Of a stretch of 55,850 nt of DNA, positions 18,077 to 26,406 are shown in pieces. The position numbers and the translations under genes are program-made. This DNA comes from Pseudomonas floridensis (GTDB taxonomy: Bacteria; Pseudomonadota; Gammaproteobacteria; Pseudomonadales; Pseudomonadaceae). Each line of letters begins with the position of its first letter. Within the stretch, counting starts at the first letter, position 1. The notes beneath the pieces were generated by a model. It searched no databases and had not been told where the DNA came from. It was given only the letters and a program-made list of their open reading frames with translations. The stretch lies in NCBI RefSeq assembly GCF_002087235.1, contig NZ_MUIO01000048.1, positions 1 through 55,850 on the forward strand, in the 5' to 3' direction.

Positions 18077-18093
18077 CTTAGGAAAAGCTTAAT
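18077..18093. promoter_or_regulatory. Direct-repeat box for an OmpR-type regulator (PmrA/QseB-like)
   Basis: CTTAGG (18077-18082), a five-base spacer AAAAG, then CTTAAT (18088-18093). The known PmrA box is CTTAAT-N5-CTTAAT, so this has the right half-sites and spacing. It lies about 50 bases before the PepSY start and about 100 before the response-regulator start, where it could control both. Confidence 0.5.
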
Positions 18094-18196
18094 ATGCAAC
18101 AGCTGGTAACATCTTCCCCGGCGTCAGGCTCCGCGCCAGACGGCATGATGCGCCCCTCTCTCTCCTTCCAACCCCCAACTGACGGGTCCGAACCTT

Positions 18197-18859
18197 ATGC
18201 GCCTGCTTCTTGTCGAGGATGATCGAGCCATCGGCCAGGGTATCCGGGTGGCGCTCAATACAGAGGGTTACACCCTCGACTGGCTGGAAGACGGGCTGAG
18301 CGCACTGCATGCCCTGCGCAGCGAGCCGTTCGACCTGCTGCTGCTCGATCTCGGCCTGCCGCGCATGGACGGCTTCGACCTGCTGCGCCAGTTGCGCGCA
18401 GAAAACCTCACCCTGCCAGTGCTGATCATGACCGCCCGGGATGGCACCGCCGACCGCATCGCCGGGCTGGATGCCGGGGCCGATGACTACTTGATCAAGC
18501 CGTTCGACGTCGACGAACTCAAGGCCCGCGTGCGAGCCTTGCTGCGGCGCAGCCAGGGCCGGGCTCAGCCGCTGCTCGAGCACGCTGGCATCAGCCTTGA
18601 CCCGGCGTCGCAGCAGGTCAGCTTTCAGGGCAATGAAGTGCCGATGACGCCCATGGAATACCAGTTGTTGCACCAGTTGATGATCCGCCCCGGCAAGGTC
18701 GTCACCCGCGAGCGCTTGTCCAATACGCTGTACGGCTGGCAGGACAAGGTCGAGAGCAACACCCTTGAGGTGCTGATCCACAACCTGCGCAAGAAACTGT
18801 CCACCGAACTGATCCGCACCGTTCGCGGCGTCGGTTACCTGCTGGAGCTCAAGGCATGA
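18197..18859 (+). CDS. OmpR-family response regulator (PmrA/QseB-like)
   Basis: A 220-residue regulator with an N-terminal receiver domain (acidic pair at residues 8-9, phospho-acceptor Asp51 in LLLLDLGLPRMDG, Lys in YLIKPF) and a C-terminal winged helix (MTPMEYQLLHQLM, VTRERLSNTLYG, HNLRKKLS, RTVRGVGYLL). It is phosphorylated by the kinase whose gene overlaps it by four bases. The divergent PepSY/b561 pair is its probable target, through the CTTA direct repeat between them. Confidence 0.92.
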   Translation: MRLLLVEDDRAIGQGIRVALNTEGYTLDWLEDGLSALHALRSEPFDLLLLDLGLPRMDGFDLLRQLRAENLTLPVLIMTARDGTADRIAGLDAGADDYLIKPFDVDELKARVRALLRRSQGRAQPLLEHAGISLDPASQQVSFQGNEVPMTPMEYQLLHQLMIRPGKVVTRERLSNTLYGWQDKVESNTLEVLIHNLRKKLSTELIRTVRGVGYLLELKA

Positions 18860-20229
18860 CCTCGGTCCGTGCGCGCATTCTGGTCCCGGTCCTGCTGCTG
18901 TTGCTGCTCGGCGACCTGACCATCAGCCTGCTCGCCCTGCGCGACAGCCATCATGAAATCGAAGAAGTCTACGACGCCCAGCTTGCCCAGAGTGCCCGCC
19001 TGTTGCAGGGCGTGCTGCGTCAGCGCGCGGCTGGCGAGCAGGACCTGGACAAGCTTTATCAGGCCTTCGATGAAGCCATGAGCCGGGTCGGCACCAGCGG
19101 CGTGGCGCATCCCTATGAAACGCGCCTGACGTTCCAGGTGTGGCGCACCTCGGGCGAACTGCTGGTGCGCTCGGCCGAAGCACCCTTGCTGGCCGCACCG
19201 CCCGCCGAAGAGGGCTCCCATGACCTGATCGAAAACGGTCACGAGTGGTGCGGATTTCTGTTGGCAGACCCGCAGCAGGGTTTCCTGATCTGGGTCGGCG
19301 AGCGTGACGACGTGCGTCAGGACCTGATTCAGCGCATCGTCAGTCACACCTTGTGGCCCGCGCTGATCGGTGTTCCGTTGCTGATTCTGGCGATCTGGCT
19401 GGCGATTGGCTGGGGGTTGCGTCCCTTGCAGCGCATGGCCCGGTCGATCCGCCAGCGAGATGCGGAAAGCCTGGAACCGCTGGACGTCTCGCCGCTGGCC
19501 AAGGAGCTGGAGCCCATGCAGCACGCGCTCAACAGCCTGCTGACCCAGATCGACAGCGTACTGGAACGCGAACGACGCTTCATCGCCGATGCGGCCCACG
19601 AACTGCGCACGCCGCTGACCATCCTGCGTATCCATGCGCAGAACGCCCGCCAGGCCGAAACCCCCGAGCAACGTCTGGAAGCCCTGGATTTTCTGGTTCA
19701 CGGCGTCGACCGTGCCGCGCGGCTGGCCAGCCAGTTGCTGACCATGGCCCGGCTCGAACCGCGGCTGGACATTCATCAGTTGAGCCGTTTCGAACTTAAC
19801 ACCCTGGTGCGCGAAGAGATGGCCGAGCTCACGCCACTGGCACTGGAGAAACGTGTCGAACTGGTGTTCGAAGCAGGTGACGACTGTGTGATCCACAGCG
19901 ACCCGGCAGCGATCACCATTGCCCTGCAAAACCTGCTGACCAACGCCCTGAACTTCGCCCCGCCTGCGAGCGAGATCCGCGTGACGCTGCACCCTCAGCA
20001 GGACGGCGGCGCATACCTGTCGGTCGAGGACGCAGGGCCTGGTATCGACGAGCAACAGAAGGCGCGGCTGTTCGAGCGGTTCTACAGCCAGGGCAACAGC
20101 AACGGTGCGGGACTGGGGCTGGCGATCGTCGACATGATCGTGCGCAAACTGGAAAGCAGCCTGCACTTGCGCAACTCTGCGCAAGGCGGGCTGTGTGTGG
20201 AATTGCGACTCAAGAGCAGAACCACCTGA
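18856..20229 (+). CDS. Two-component sensor histidine kinase (QseC/PmrB-like)
   Basis: A 457-residue inner-membrane kinase: TM1 near residues 7-28, a periplasmic sensor of about 130 residues (to near residue 165), TM2 (LIGVPLLILAIWLAIGWG), a HAMP-like linker, HisKA with His248 (ADAAHELRTPL), and HATPase_c with NLLTNALNF, DAGPGID and GAGLGLAIV boxes. The ATG overlaps the regulator stop (ATGA). The stimulus is unknown. The stop is only about 10 bases from the end of the convergent oxidoreductase gene. Confidence 0.92.
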   Translation: MTSVRARILVPVLLLLLLGDLTISLLALRDSHHEIEEVYDAQLAQSARLLQGVLRQRAAGEQDLDKLYQAFDEAMSRVGTSGVAHPYETRLTFQVWRTSGELLVRSAEAPLLAAPPAEEGSHDLIENGHEWCGFLLADPQQGFLIWVGERDDVRQDLIQRIVSHTLWPALIGVPLLILAIWLAIGWGLRPLQRMARSIRQRDAESLEPLDVSPLAKELEPMQHALNSLLTQIDSVLERERRFIADAAHELRTPLTILRIHAQNARQAETPEQRLEALDFLVHGVDRAARLASQLLTMARLEPRLDIHQLSRFELNTLVREEMAELTPLALEKRVELVFEAGDDCVIHSDPAAITIALQNLLTNALNFAPPASEIRVTLHPQQDGGAYLSVEDAGPGIDEQQKARLFERFYSQGNSNGAGLGLAIVDMIVRKLESSLHLRNSAQGGLCVELRLKSRTT

Positions 20230-20238
20230 AGCGCAGCG

Positions 20239-21525
20239 TCAGAGCACCACGCGAAGGCACTGACCGGCGTGATACAGCGTGAATCCGGCATCGTAGGCCA
20301 GCGTGCGCAGCAAACTGCCGGACACTTTCTGACAACTGGAAAAACTCACTGGCAACGCCTTGGCATCATCGGTCAACAGGTAGTCGGCAAAGCACTTGCC
20401 CACCAGCGTACCGGTGGTGACGCCCCGACCGTTGAAGCCGGTCGCGGCCAGCAACCCCGGTGCGGGTTCGAACAGACGCAGCAGGTGATCCGGTGTGAAA
20501 CCGATACGCCCGGTCCAGGTGCTTTGCCACTCGACCTTGCCCAGTTGCGGAAAGTAATGCTGCTGAATCCGGTCGGCCCACTGTCGGATGAACCACAGCG
20601 GGTAGTTGCCCGCGTTGCCAAGGCTGCCCAACAGCAGACGACCATGCGCATCGCGGCGGATGCTGCTGAGTACCGTGCGCGTATCCCACGAGCCCTGTCC
20701 GCCGCGCAGGATTTCAGCCTGCTCTGCCCCGCTGAGCGGCTGCGAGGCGACCTGGTAGTAGTAGCCGGCGAAGATATGATCCTTGATGTCCGTCCACTCA
20801 CCTTCGGTATAGGCGTTCGATGCGATGATCACCTTCTCGGCCCGCACGCTGCCGGTAACGGTCGAGACTTTCCAGCCATCGCTGGTGCGGTGCAATCCGG
20901 TCACCGGTGACTCGCCGTACAACTGCCCGCCTTTCGCCTGCACATTGAGCGCCATGCCCGACACGTAGGCCATCGGGTTGACCGTGCCGGCACGATGATC
21001 CAGCAGCGCACCGGCGACCTGGCCGGTGCCGCAGGCGTCTTCGCAGGTCTGGCCGGTCAGCAACTCGACATGGGCGCCTCGCCGCTGCCATTGCTCGGCC
21101 CGGCTTCGCAGGTCGGCCAGCCCCTTGGCGTTGTGCGCCATGTGCAGGTTACCGGTGCGAGTGTCCTGACAGTCGATGCGGTACTTGTCGATAGTCGAAA
21201 ATACCAGCGCAGGCGCTGCACCCAATGCCGTATTGAGCCGCGTCGCCTCGACCGTGCCCAGCACCTTGTCCAGTTCGTCGGGCGCGACCCAGGTTCCGGC
21301 GTTCACCAGCCCCACGTTACGCCCGGAACCGCCGTGGCCGACCTGATGCGCCTCGACCACGCACACCGATTTGCCGCCCTCGAGCAACTGAAGGGCCGCC
21401 GACAAACCGGTAAAGCCCGCACCAATGATGCAGACATCAGCGCAGCATTCGCCGAACAGCGCAGGGCTGACCGGACGCTGTGGCGTCAACTGTTCCCAAA
21501 GACACCCTTCCTGCAAGCGCGCCAT
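20239..21525 (-). CDS. amaA: L-pipecolate oxidase (FAD-dependent, DAO family)
   Basis: A 428-residue flavoenzyme with an N-terminal FAD-binding Rossmann motif (CIIGAGFTGLSAALQL and VVEA) and a GGSGRNVGLV segment typical of glycine/D-amino-acid oxidase-like enzymes. From family alone it could be a gamma-glutamylputrescine oxidase. Its position 24 bases after the ALDH7-type gene matches amaB-amaA of P. putida, where it oxidises L-pipecolate to piperideine-6-carboxylate in D-lysine breakdown. The adjacent aminotransferase and 2-oxoadipate enzyme support this assignment. Confidence 0.8.
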   Translation of the reverse strand: MARLQEGCLWEQLTPQRPVSPALFGECCADVCIIGAGFTGLSAALQLLEGGKSVCVVEAHQVGHGGSGRNVGLVNAGTWVAPDELDKVLGTVEATRLNTALGAAPALVFSTIDKYRIDCQDTRTGNLHMAHNAKGLADLRSRAEQWQRRGAHVELLTGQTCEDACGTGQVAGALLDHRAGTVNPMAYVSGMALNVQAKGGQLYGESPVTGLHRTSDGWKVSTVTGSVRAEKVIIASNAYTEGEWTDIKDHIFAGYYYQVASQPLSGAEQAEILRGGQGSWDTRTVLSSIRRDAHGRLLLGSLGNAGNYPLWFIRQWADRIQQHYFPQLGKVEWQSTWTGRIGFTPDHLLRLFEPAPGLLAATGFNGRGVTTGTLVGKCFADYLLTDDAKALPVSFSSCQKVSGSLLRTLAYDAGFTLYHAGQCLRVVL

Positions 21526-21549
21526 CCAACGACTCCTGCCCTGCCCGAA

Positions 21550-23040
21550 TCAATCAAAGACAATGCCCTGAGCCAATGGCAGCTCGCGGGAGTAGTTGAC
21601 GGTATTGGTCTGTCGACGCATGTAGGCGCGCCACGAATCGGAACCCGACTCACGACCGCCACCGGTTTCCTTCTCGCCCCCGAACGCGCCACCGATTTCC
21701 GCACCGCTGGTGCCGATGTTGACGTTGGCGATGCCGCAATCACTGCCCGCCGCGCTCTGGAACGCCTCGGCTTCACGCAGGTCGGTGGTGAAGATGCACG
21801 ACGACAGGCCTTGCGGCACTTCGTTGTTCAGGCGCAGCGCTTCCTCGAAATCGTCATACGCCAGCACGTACAGAATCGGCGCGAAGGTTTCGTGACGCAC
21901 CACCTCGCTCTGGCCGGGCATTTCGGCGATGGCCGGCGTGACGTAGTAGCCATTGGGGTATTTGTCCTGCAACTGGCGCTCACCACCGAACACCTCGCCG
22001 CCTTCGCCGCGAGCCTTGCTCAGCGCGTCCTGCATGGCCGAGAACGCCTGCTGATCGATCAGCGGCCCGATCAGGTTGCCTTCACGGGGATCGCCGACGC
22101 GTACTTTGGCGTAAGCGGCCTTGACCCGCGCAACCACTTCGTCCTTGATCGAGCGGTGCACGATCAGGCGGCGCAAGGTGGTGCAGCGCTGTCCCGCGGT
22201 GCCCACGGCACTGAACAGGATGCCGCGCACCGCCAGATCCAGATCGGCGCTGGGGGCGAGAATCATTGCATTGTTGCCGCCCAGTTCCAGAATGCTGCGT
22301 CCGAAACGTGCCGCCACACGCGGCCCGACTTCACGGCCCATGCGAGTGCTGCCGGTGGCGCTGATCAGCGGCACGCGCGGATCGTCCACCAGCGCTTCAC
22401 CGGCCTCACGGTCGCCGATGACCAGTTGCGCCAGACTTTGCGGCGCGTCACCAAATATCTTCAACGCCTTATCGAACAGCGCCTGACACGCCAGCGCGGT
22501 CAGCGGGGTCTTTTCCGACGGTTTCCAGATCACCGGGTTGCCACAGACCAGCGCCAGTGTGGTGTTCCACGCCCACACGGCGACCGGAAAATTGAAGGCA
22601 CTGATGACGCCGACCACGCCCAGCGGGTGCCAGGTTTCACGCATATGGTGCCCAGGACGCTCGGACGCGATGGTCAAGCCGTACAACTGACGCGACAGGC
22701 CGACGGCGAAGTCGCAGATGTCGATCATTTCCTGAACCTCGCCCAGGCCTTCCTGAGTGATCTTGCCCGCCTCGATCGACACCAGTTCGCCCAATTGGGC
22801 TTTGTGCTCGCGCAACACCTCGCCAAAAATCCGCACCAGTTCACCACGACGCGGGGCCGGAACGGTTCTCCAGGCCAGGAAAGCCTTGTGGGCGCTCTCG
22901 ATCCGCGCCTGCACCTGAGTCCTGTTTTCCAGCGTGACAGAAGCGATCTGGCTGCCATCGATGGGGGTATGGACGGGGTAGCCTCCGTCCGTATAGGCAC
23001 TTTTCGCCACGCCCAGATTCGCTAACAACTCGGCAACCAT
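21550..23040 (-). CDS. amaB: Piperideine-6-carboxylate / aminoadipate semialdehyde dehydrogenase (ALDH7)
   Basis: A 496-residue NAD-dependent aldehyde dehydrogenase. Catalytic Glu252 is in LELGGNN and nucleophile Cys286 in GTAGQRCTT; both, with GVISAFNFPVAVWAWN, are hallmarks of the ALDH7 (antiquitin) group. In P. putida the orthologue turns L-piperideine-6-carboxylate into L-2-aminoadipate. GGAG lies at good spacing before the ATG. It is transcribed with amaA and divergent from the aminotransferase, so the two arms of the pathway share one intergenic region. Confidence 0.88.
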   Translation of the reverse strand: MVAELLANLGVAKSAYTDGGYPVHTPIDGSQIASVTLENRTQVQARIESAHKAFLAWRTVPAPRRGELVRIFGEVLREHKAQLGELVSIEAGKITQEGLGEVQEMIDICDFAVGLSRQLYGLTIASERPGHHMRETWHPLGVVGVISAFNFPVAVWAWNTTLALVCGNPVIWKPSEKTPLTALACQALFDKALKIFGDAPQSLAQLVIGDREAGEALVDDPRVPLISATGSTRMGREVGPRVAARFGRSILELGGNNAMILAPSADLDLAVRGILFSAVGTAGQRCTTLRRLIVHRSIKDEVVARVKAAYAKVRVGDPREGNLIGPLIDQQAFSAMQDALSKARGEGGEVFGGERQLQDKYPNGYYVTPAIAEMPGQSEVVRHETFAPILYVLAYDDFEEALRLNNEVPQGLSSCIFTTDLREAEAFQSAAGSDCGIANVNIGTSGAEIGGAFGGEKETGGGRESGSDSWRAYMRRQTNTVNYSRELPLAQGIVFD

Positions 23041-23134
23041 GCTGATTCTCCTGTCATGAGAAGGGTGAACATCACTGATGACCCAGTATCGACCCGCTCA
23101 AGAGCCCTCACAAACGATGATTTTGAAAAACATG

Positions 23135-23149
23135 ATTCCATTTAGGAAT
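23135..23149. promoter_or_regulatory. Inverted repeat between amaB and the aminotransferase gene
   Basis: ATTCC (23135-23139) and GGAAT (23145-23149) form a perfect 5-bp inverted repeat with a 5-base AT spacer in the 251-base divergent intergenic region. A TTCCGGAA palindrome follows about 45 bases on. The size suits an Lrp/AsnC or similar dimeric regulator, but no regulator gene is adjacent, so this is only a candidate. Confidence 0.3.
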
Positions 23150-23291
23150 GAAGTACCGCCCTTGAACGGCACCAAATATCAGAACTTCCGGAATTATTGG
23201 AATGACCCGGTGATTTTATTTCGTTTGCGAGGCAGGCCGGGAATTCGCTTAGATAAGGCGCATCGACACACTTTCGAGGCAAGCAGCGCCC

Positions 23292-24539
23292 ATGAGCGAA
23301 CACATCAGCGAGTCCATTTCGTTCGTCCACAACATGACGCTGTCTCACGGACGCAACGCTGAAGTCTGGGACACCACCGGCAAGCGCTACATCGATTTCG
23401 TCGGCGGCATCGGCGTGCTCAATCTGGGGCATTGCAACCCGCAAGTGGTCAAGGCGATTCAGGAACAGGCCGGCAGGCTGACCCATTACTGCTTCAACGC
23501 CACGCCGCACGCGCCCTACCTTCAGTTCATGCAACAACTGACGCAGTTCATTCCGGTGACGTATCCGCTCAGCGGCATGCTCACCAACAGTGGCGCGGAA
23601 GCGGCAGAAAACGCGCTGAAAATCGTACGGGGCGCGACAGGCCGCACCGCCGTGGTGGCCTTCGACGGCGGTTTTCATGGCCGCACCCTGGCGACCTTGA
23701 ACCTCAACGGCAAGGTGGCGCCGTACAAACAGAAAATCGGCGTCTTGCCTGGCCCGGTGTTCCACATCCCGTTCCCCAGCAAGGACCACGGCGTGACCAT
23801 CGAACAGGCCCTCAAGGCACTGGAGCGGCTGTTCAGCGTTGAAATCGACGTCAACGATGTGGCCTGTTTCATGTTCGAGCCGGTGCAGGGCGAAGGTGGT
23901 TTTCTGGCCATGGAGCCGGACTTCGCTCAGGCGCTGCGTGCGTTCTGCACCGAGCACGGCATCGTCCTGATCGCCGATGAAATCCAGTCCGGCTTCGGCC
24001 GCACCGGACAGCGTTTTGCATTCAGTCGGCTGGGTATCGAACCGGACCTGATCCTGCTCGGCAAAAGCATCGCCGGAGGCATCCCGCTCGGTGCCGTGGT
24101 CGGTCGCAAGACACTGCTCGACAACCTGCCCAAGGGCGGTCTGGGCGGCACCTATTCCGGCAATCCGATTGGCTGTGCGGCGGGACTGGCATCGCTGGCG
24201 CAAATGACCGATGAAAACCTGTCCACGTGGGGCGAGCGACAGGAACAGGCGATCGTGTCGCGCTACAACGCCTGGCAGACCCGCCGGATTTCGCCTTATC
24301 TGGGCAGATTGACCGGTGTGGGCTGCATGCGCGGGATCGAACTGGCCACCGCCGACGGCACGCCAGCCACGAAACAACTTGCCCAACTGCTGACCTCGGC
24401 CAGAGACGCCGGGCTACTGTTAATGCCCAGCGGCAAGTCGCGGCACATCATCCGGCTGCTGATCCCGCTGACCATCGAGCCTGCGGTACTGGAAGAAGGG
24501 CTGGATATTTTCGAGCGTTGCCTGGCGGCGCTGGCCTGA
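23292..24539 (+). CDS. PLP aminotransferase, probable 2-aminoadipate transaminase
   Basis: A 415-residue class-III (GabT/OAT fold) aminotransferase. The PLP lysine is Lys258 in LGKSIAGGIPLGA; other family signatures are LTNSGAEAAENALK, DGGFHGRT and LIADEIQSGFGRTG. By fold it would be called 4-aminobutyrate transaminase. In P. putida a GabT-like enzyme (PP_4108) is the 2-aminoadipate transaminase giving 2-oxoadipate. Lying between amaB and hglS, this gene fits exactly that step. Its stop is about 50 bases before hglS, so the two are likely co-transcribed. Confidence 0.8.
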   Translation: MSEHISESISFVHNMTLSHGRNAEVWDTTGKRYIDFVGGIGVLNLGHCNPQVVKAIQEQAGRLTHYCFNATPHAPYLQFMQQLTQFIPVTYPLSGMLTNSGAEAAENALKIVRGATGRTAVVAFDGGFHGRTLATLNLNGKVAPYKQKIGVLPGPVFHIPFPSKDHGVTIEQALKALERLFSVEIDVNDVACFMFEPVQGEGGFLAMEPDFAQALRAFCTEHGIVLIADEIQSGFGRTGQRFAFSRLGIEPDLILLGKSIAGGIPLGAVVGRKTLLDNLPKGGLGGTYSGNPIGCAAGLASLAQMTDENLSTWGERQEQAIVSRYNAWQTRRISPYLGRLTGVGCMRGIELATADGTPATKQLAQLLTSARDAGLLLMPSGKSRHIIRLLIPLTIEPAVLEEGLDIFERCLAALA

Positions 24540-24588
24540 TGCCAATCAACCGGATACCGACCGTGAACAGTACGGAGAACCACCCAAG

Positions 24589-25971
24589 ATGAGCACTGCA
24601 CGCTTCGCCAATCCCGATGACATCCGCGCCGGTTTTTCCCGCGCCATGTCGCACATGTACCAGGAAGAAGTTCCGCTGTACGGCACGCTGATGGAACTGG
24701 TGAGCGAGGTCAACGAGCGGGTCATGCAACGCGACAGCAACCTGCAGGACAGCCTGACCCAGACCGGCGAAATCCAGCGTCTGGACATGGAGCGCCACGG
24801 CGCAATCCGGGTCGGCACTGCACTGGAACTGGCCACCCTCGCCCGCCTGTTCGCGGTCATGGGCATGGAGCCCGTCGGTTACTACGACCTGACGCCTGCG
24901 GGTGTGCCGGTGCATTCGACGGCCTTTCGCGCTGTGCATGAAAGCGCCCTGCAAATCAGCCCGTTTCGGGTGTTTACCTCACTGCTGCGCCTCGAACTGA
25001 TCGAGAGCGACAGCCTGCGCGCGTTCGCCAGTCAGGTGCTGGCCAAGCGACAGATCTTCACCCCGAAAGCCATTGAACTGATCGAACGGCACGAGGCTGA
25101 CGGCGGCCTGAGCGAGTCCGATGCCGCTGAGTTCATCCGGCAGGCGCTGGAAACTTTCCGTTGGCACAGCACCGCCACCGTGTCGCTGGACGAGTACAGA
25201 AAGCTCAACGCCCAGCATCGCCTGATTGCCGATGTGGTGGCGTTCCGGGGGCCGCACATCAATCACTTGACGCCGCGTACGCTGGACATCGACGCGGTCC
25301 AGACCGGCATGCCCGGCAAAGGCATCACGCCCAAAGCGGTGGTCGAGGGTCCGCCGCGTCGGCGCTGCCCGATTCTGCTGCGCCAGACCAGCTTCAAGGC
25401 GCTGGAAGAGCCGATCACTTTCGTCGCTCAAAGCACCCAGGCGTCCGGCAGTCACTCGGCGCGTTTCGGCGAGATCGAACAACGAGGTGCCGCATTGACG
25501 CCCAAGGGCCGCGAACTCTACGACCGGCTGCTGAACGCGGCACGCGACGAGTTGGGCGAATTCCCCAACGAGGCCAATGCACTGCGCTATGCGGCACTGA
25601 TGGAGAAAACTTTTCAGGCGTTTCCGGACAACTACGGTGAGATGCGGACTCAAGGCCTGGCCTACTTTAGATACTTCCCGACCGAGGCGGGCCTGGCTGC
25701 GCGTCTTGAGGCTGGCGCAGACCTTGAGCAATTGATTCAGGCCGGTCATGTACGGTTCGAACCGCTGGTGTACGAAGACTTCCTGCCAGTCAGTGCGGCG
25801 GGCATCTTCCAGTCCAATCTGGGCGACAACGCGCAAGCGCACTATGCGACGCACTCCAACCAGGCCGATTTCCAGCAGGCACTGGGCCGCGTGACGCTGG
25901 ATGAGTTGACGCTGTATGCCGAGACCGAGCGCAGGTCGCTCGATGCCTGTGCAAAGGCGCTGGGGCTTTAG
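24589..25971 (+). CDS. hglS: 2-oxoadipate dioxygenase/decarboxylase (DUF1338, HglS/YdcJ)
   Basis: A 460-residue VOC-superfamily Fe(II) enzyme that turns 2-oxoadipate into D-2-hydroxyglutarate with O2, in one hydroxymandelate-synthase-like step. By my count the metal ligands described for P. putida HglS are present: His70 and Arg74 in MERHGAIRVG, His226 in GPHINHLTPR, and a Glu at 295 in ARFGEIEQRG. E. coli YdcJ shares the fold. The gene completes the path pipecolate - aminoadipate - oxoadipate - 2-hydroxyglutarate inside one locus. The ATG at 24589 is preceded by a purine-rich stretch (GGAGAACC). Confidence 0.9.
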   Translation: MSTARFANPDDIRAGFSRAMSHMYQEEVPLYGTLMELVSEVNERVMQRDSNLQDSLTQTGEIQRLDMERHGAIRVGTALELATLARLFAVMGMEPVGYYDLTPAGVPVHSTAFRAVHESALQISPFRVFTSLLRLELIESDSLRAFASQVLAKRQIFTPKAIELIERHEADGGLSESDAAEFIRQALETFRWHSTATVSLDEYRKLNAQHRLIADVVAFRGPHINHLTPRTLDIDAVQTGMPGKGITPKAVVEGPPRRRCPILLRQTSFKALEEPITFVAQSTQASGSHSARFGEIEQRGAALTPKGRELYDRLLNAARDELGEFPNEANALRYAALMEKTFQAFPDNYGEMRTQGLAYFRYFPTEAGLAARLEAGADLEQLIQAGHVRFEPLVYEDFLPVSAAGIFQSNLGDNAQAHYATHSNQADFQQALGRVTLDELTLYAETERRSLDACAKALGL

Positions 25972-26406
25972 CGCACCACCGCCCGATGCCGCGCAGGCGG
26001 GATTGACGTCATCCCGTCACCGCTCGCGTCGGCATGCAATCCGCACCTTTATCGAGAAGATGAAAAGCGGTCCGGAGTACCCCTTTCAGTGTTCTCTTTA
26101 ACGCAACGATAAATAAAATCGGCAATATTGGTGTGCAACCTCCTGCTATGCATACTGCGATGGCACAAGGGCATTTTGCTTGGGGTGCTGGAGCCTTCGA
26201 CACCCCCCGCGCAATACCTCTCGCAAGGCCCGAAGCGGCCTGGAACGGGGCTCTCCCCGGTCTCATAAAAATACTCGGCCCGATAACGGCCTCCATGACT
26301 CCATGGACTTCCAACGCTGCCCTGGCGCTTCACTGCGCCTACCTGAAAAACAAAATAACGATTGATAAGACCTGAAAAAGGTCATTCAGCAGGCAAGGGG
26401 ATCATC
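25972..26406. other. Long intergenic region before the DUF3100 gene
   Basis: 435 bases without a convincing gene. An AT-rich patch near 26090-26130 (TTTAACGCAACGATAAATAAAATC) could hold a promoter. A short open frame at 26133-26375 has no Shine-Dalgarno and odd composition and is not called. No repeat or clear terminator was recognised. The length suggests that the DUF3100 gene has its own promoter rather than being read with hglS. Confidence 0.4.

Noticed and set aside
20995..23025. 676-residue plus-strand open frame
   Set aside because: Antisense shadow of amaA/amaB in GC-rich DNA; composition rich in Arg, Gln and His, no motif.
26133..26375. 80-residue open frame before the DUF3100 gene
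   Set aside because: No ribosome site, no domain, composition unlike neighbouring genes.
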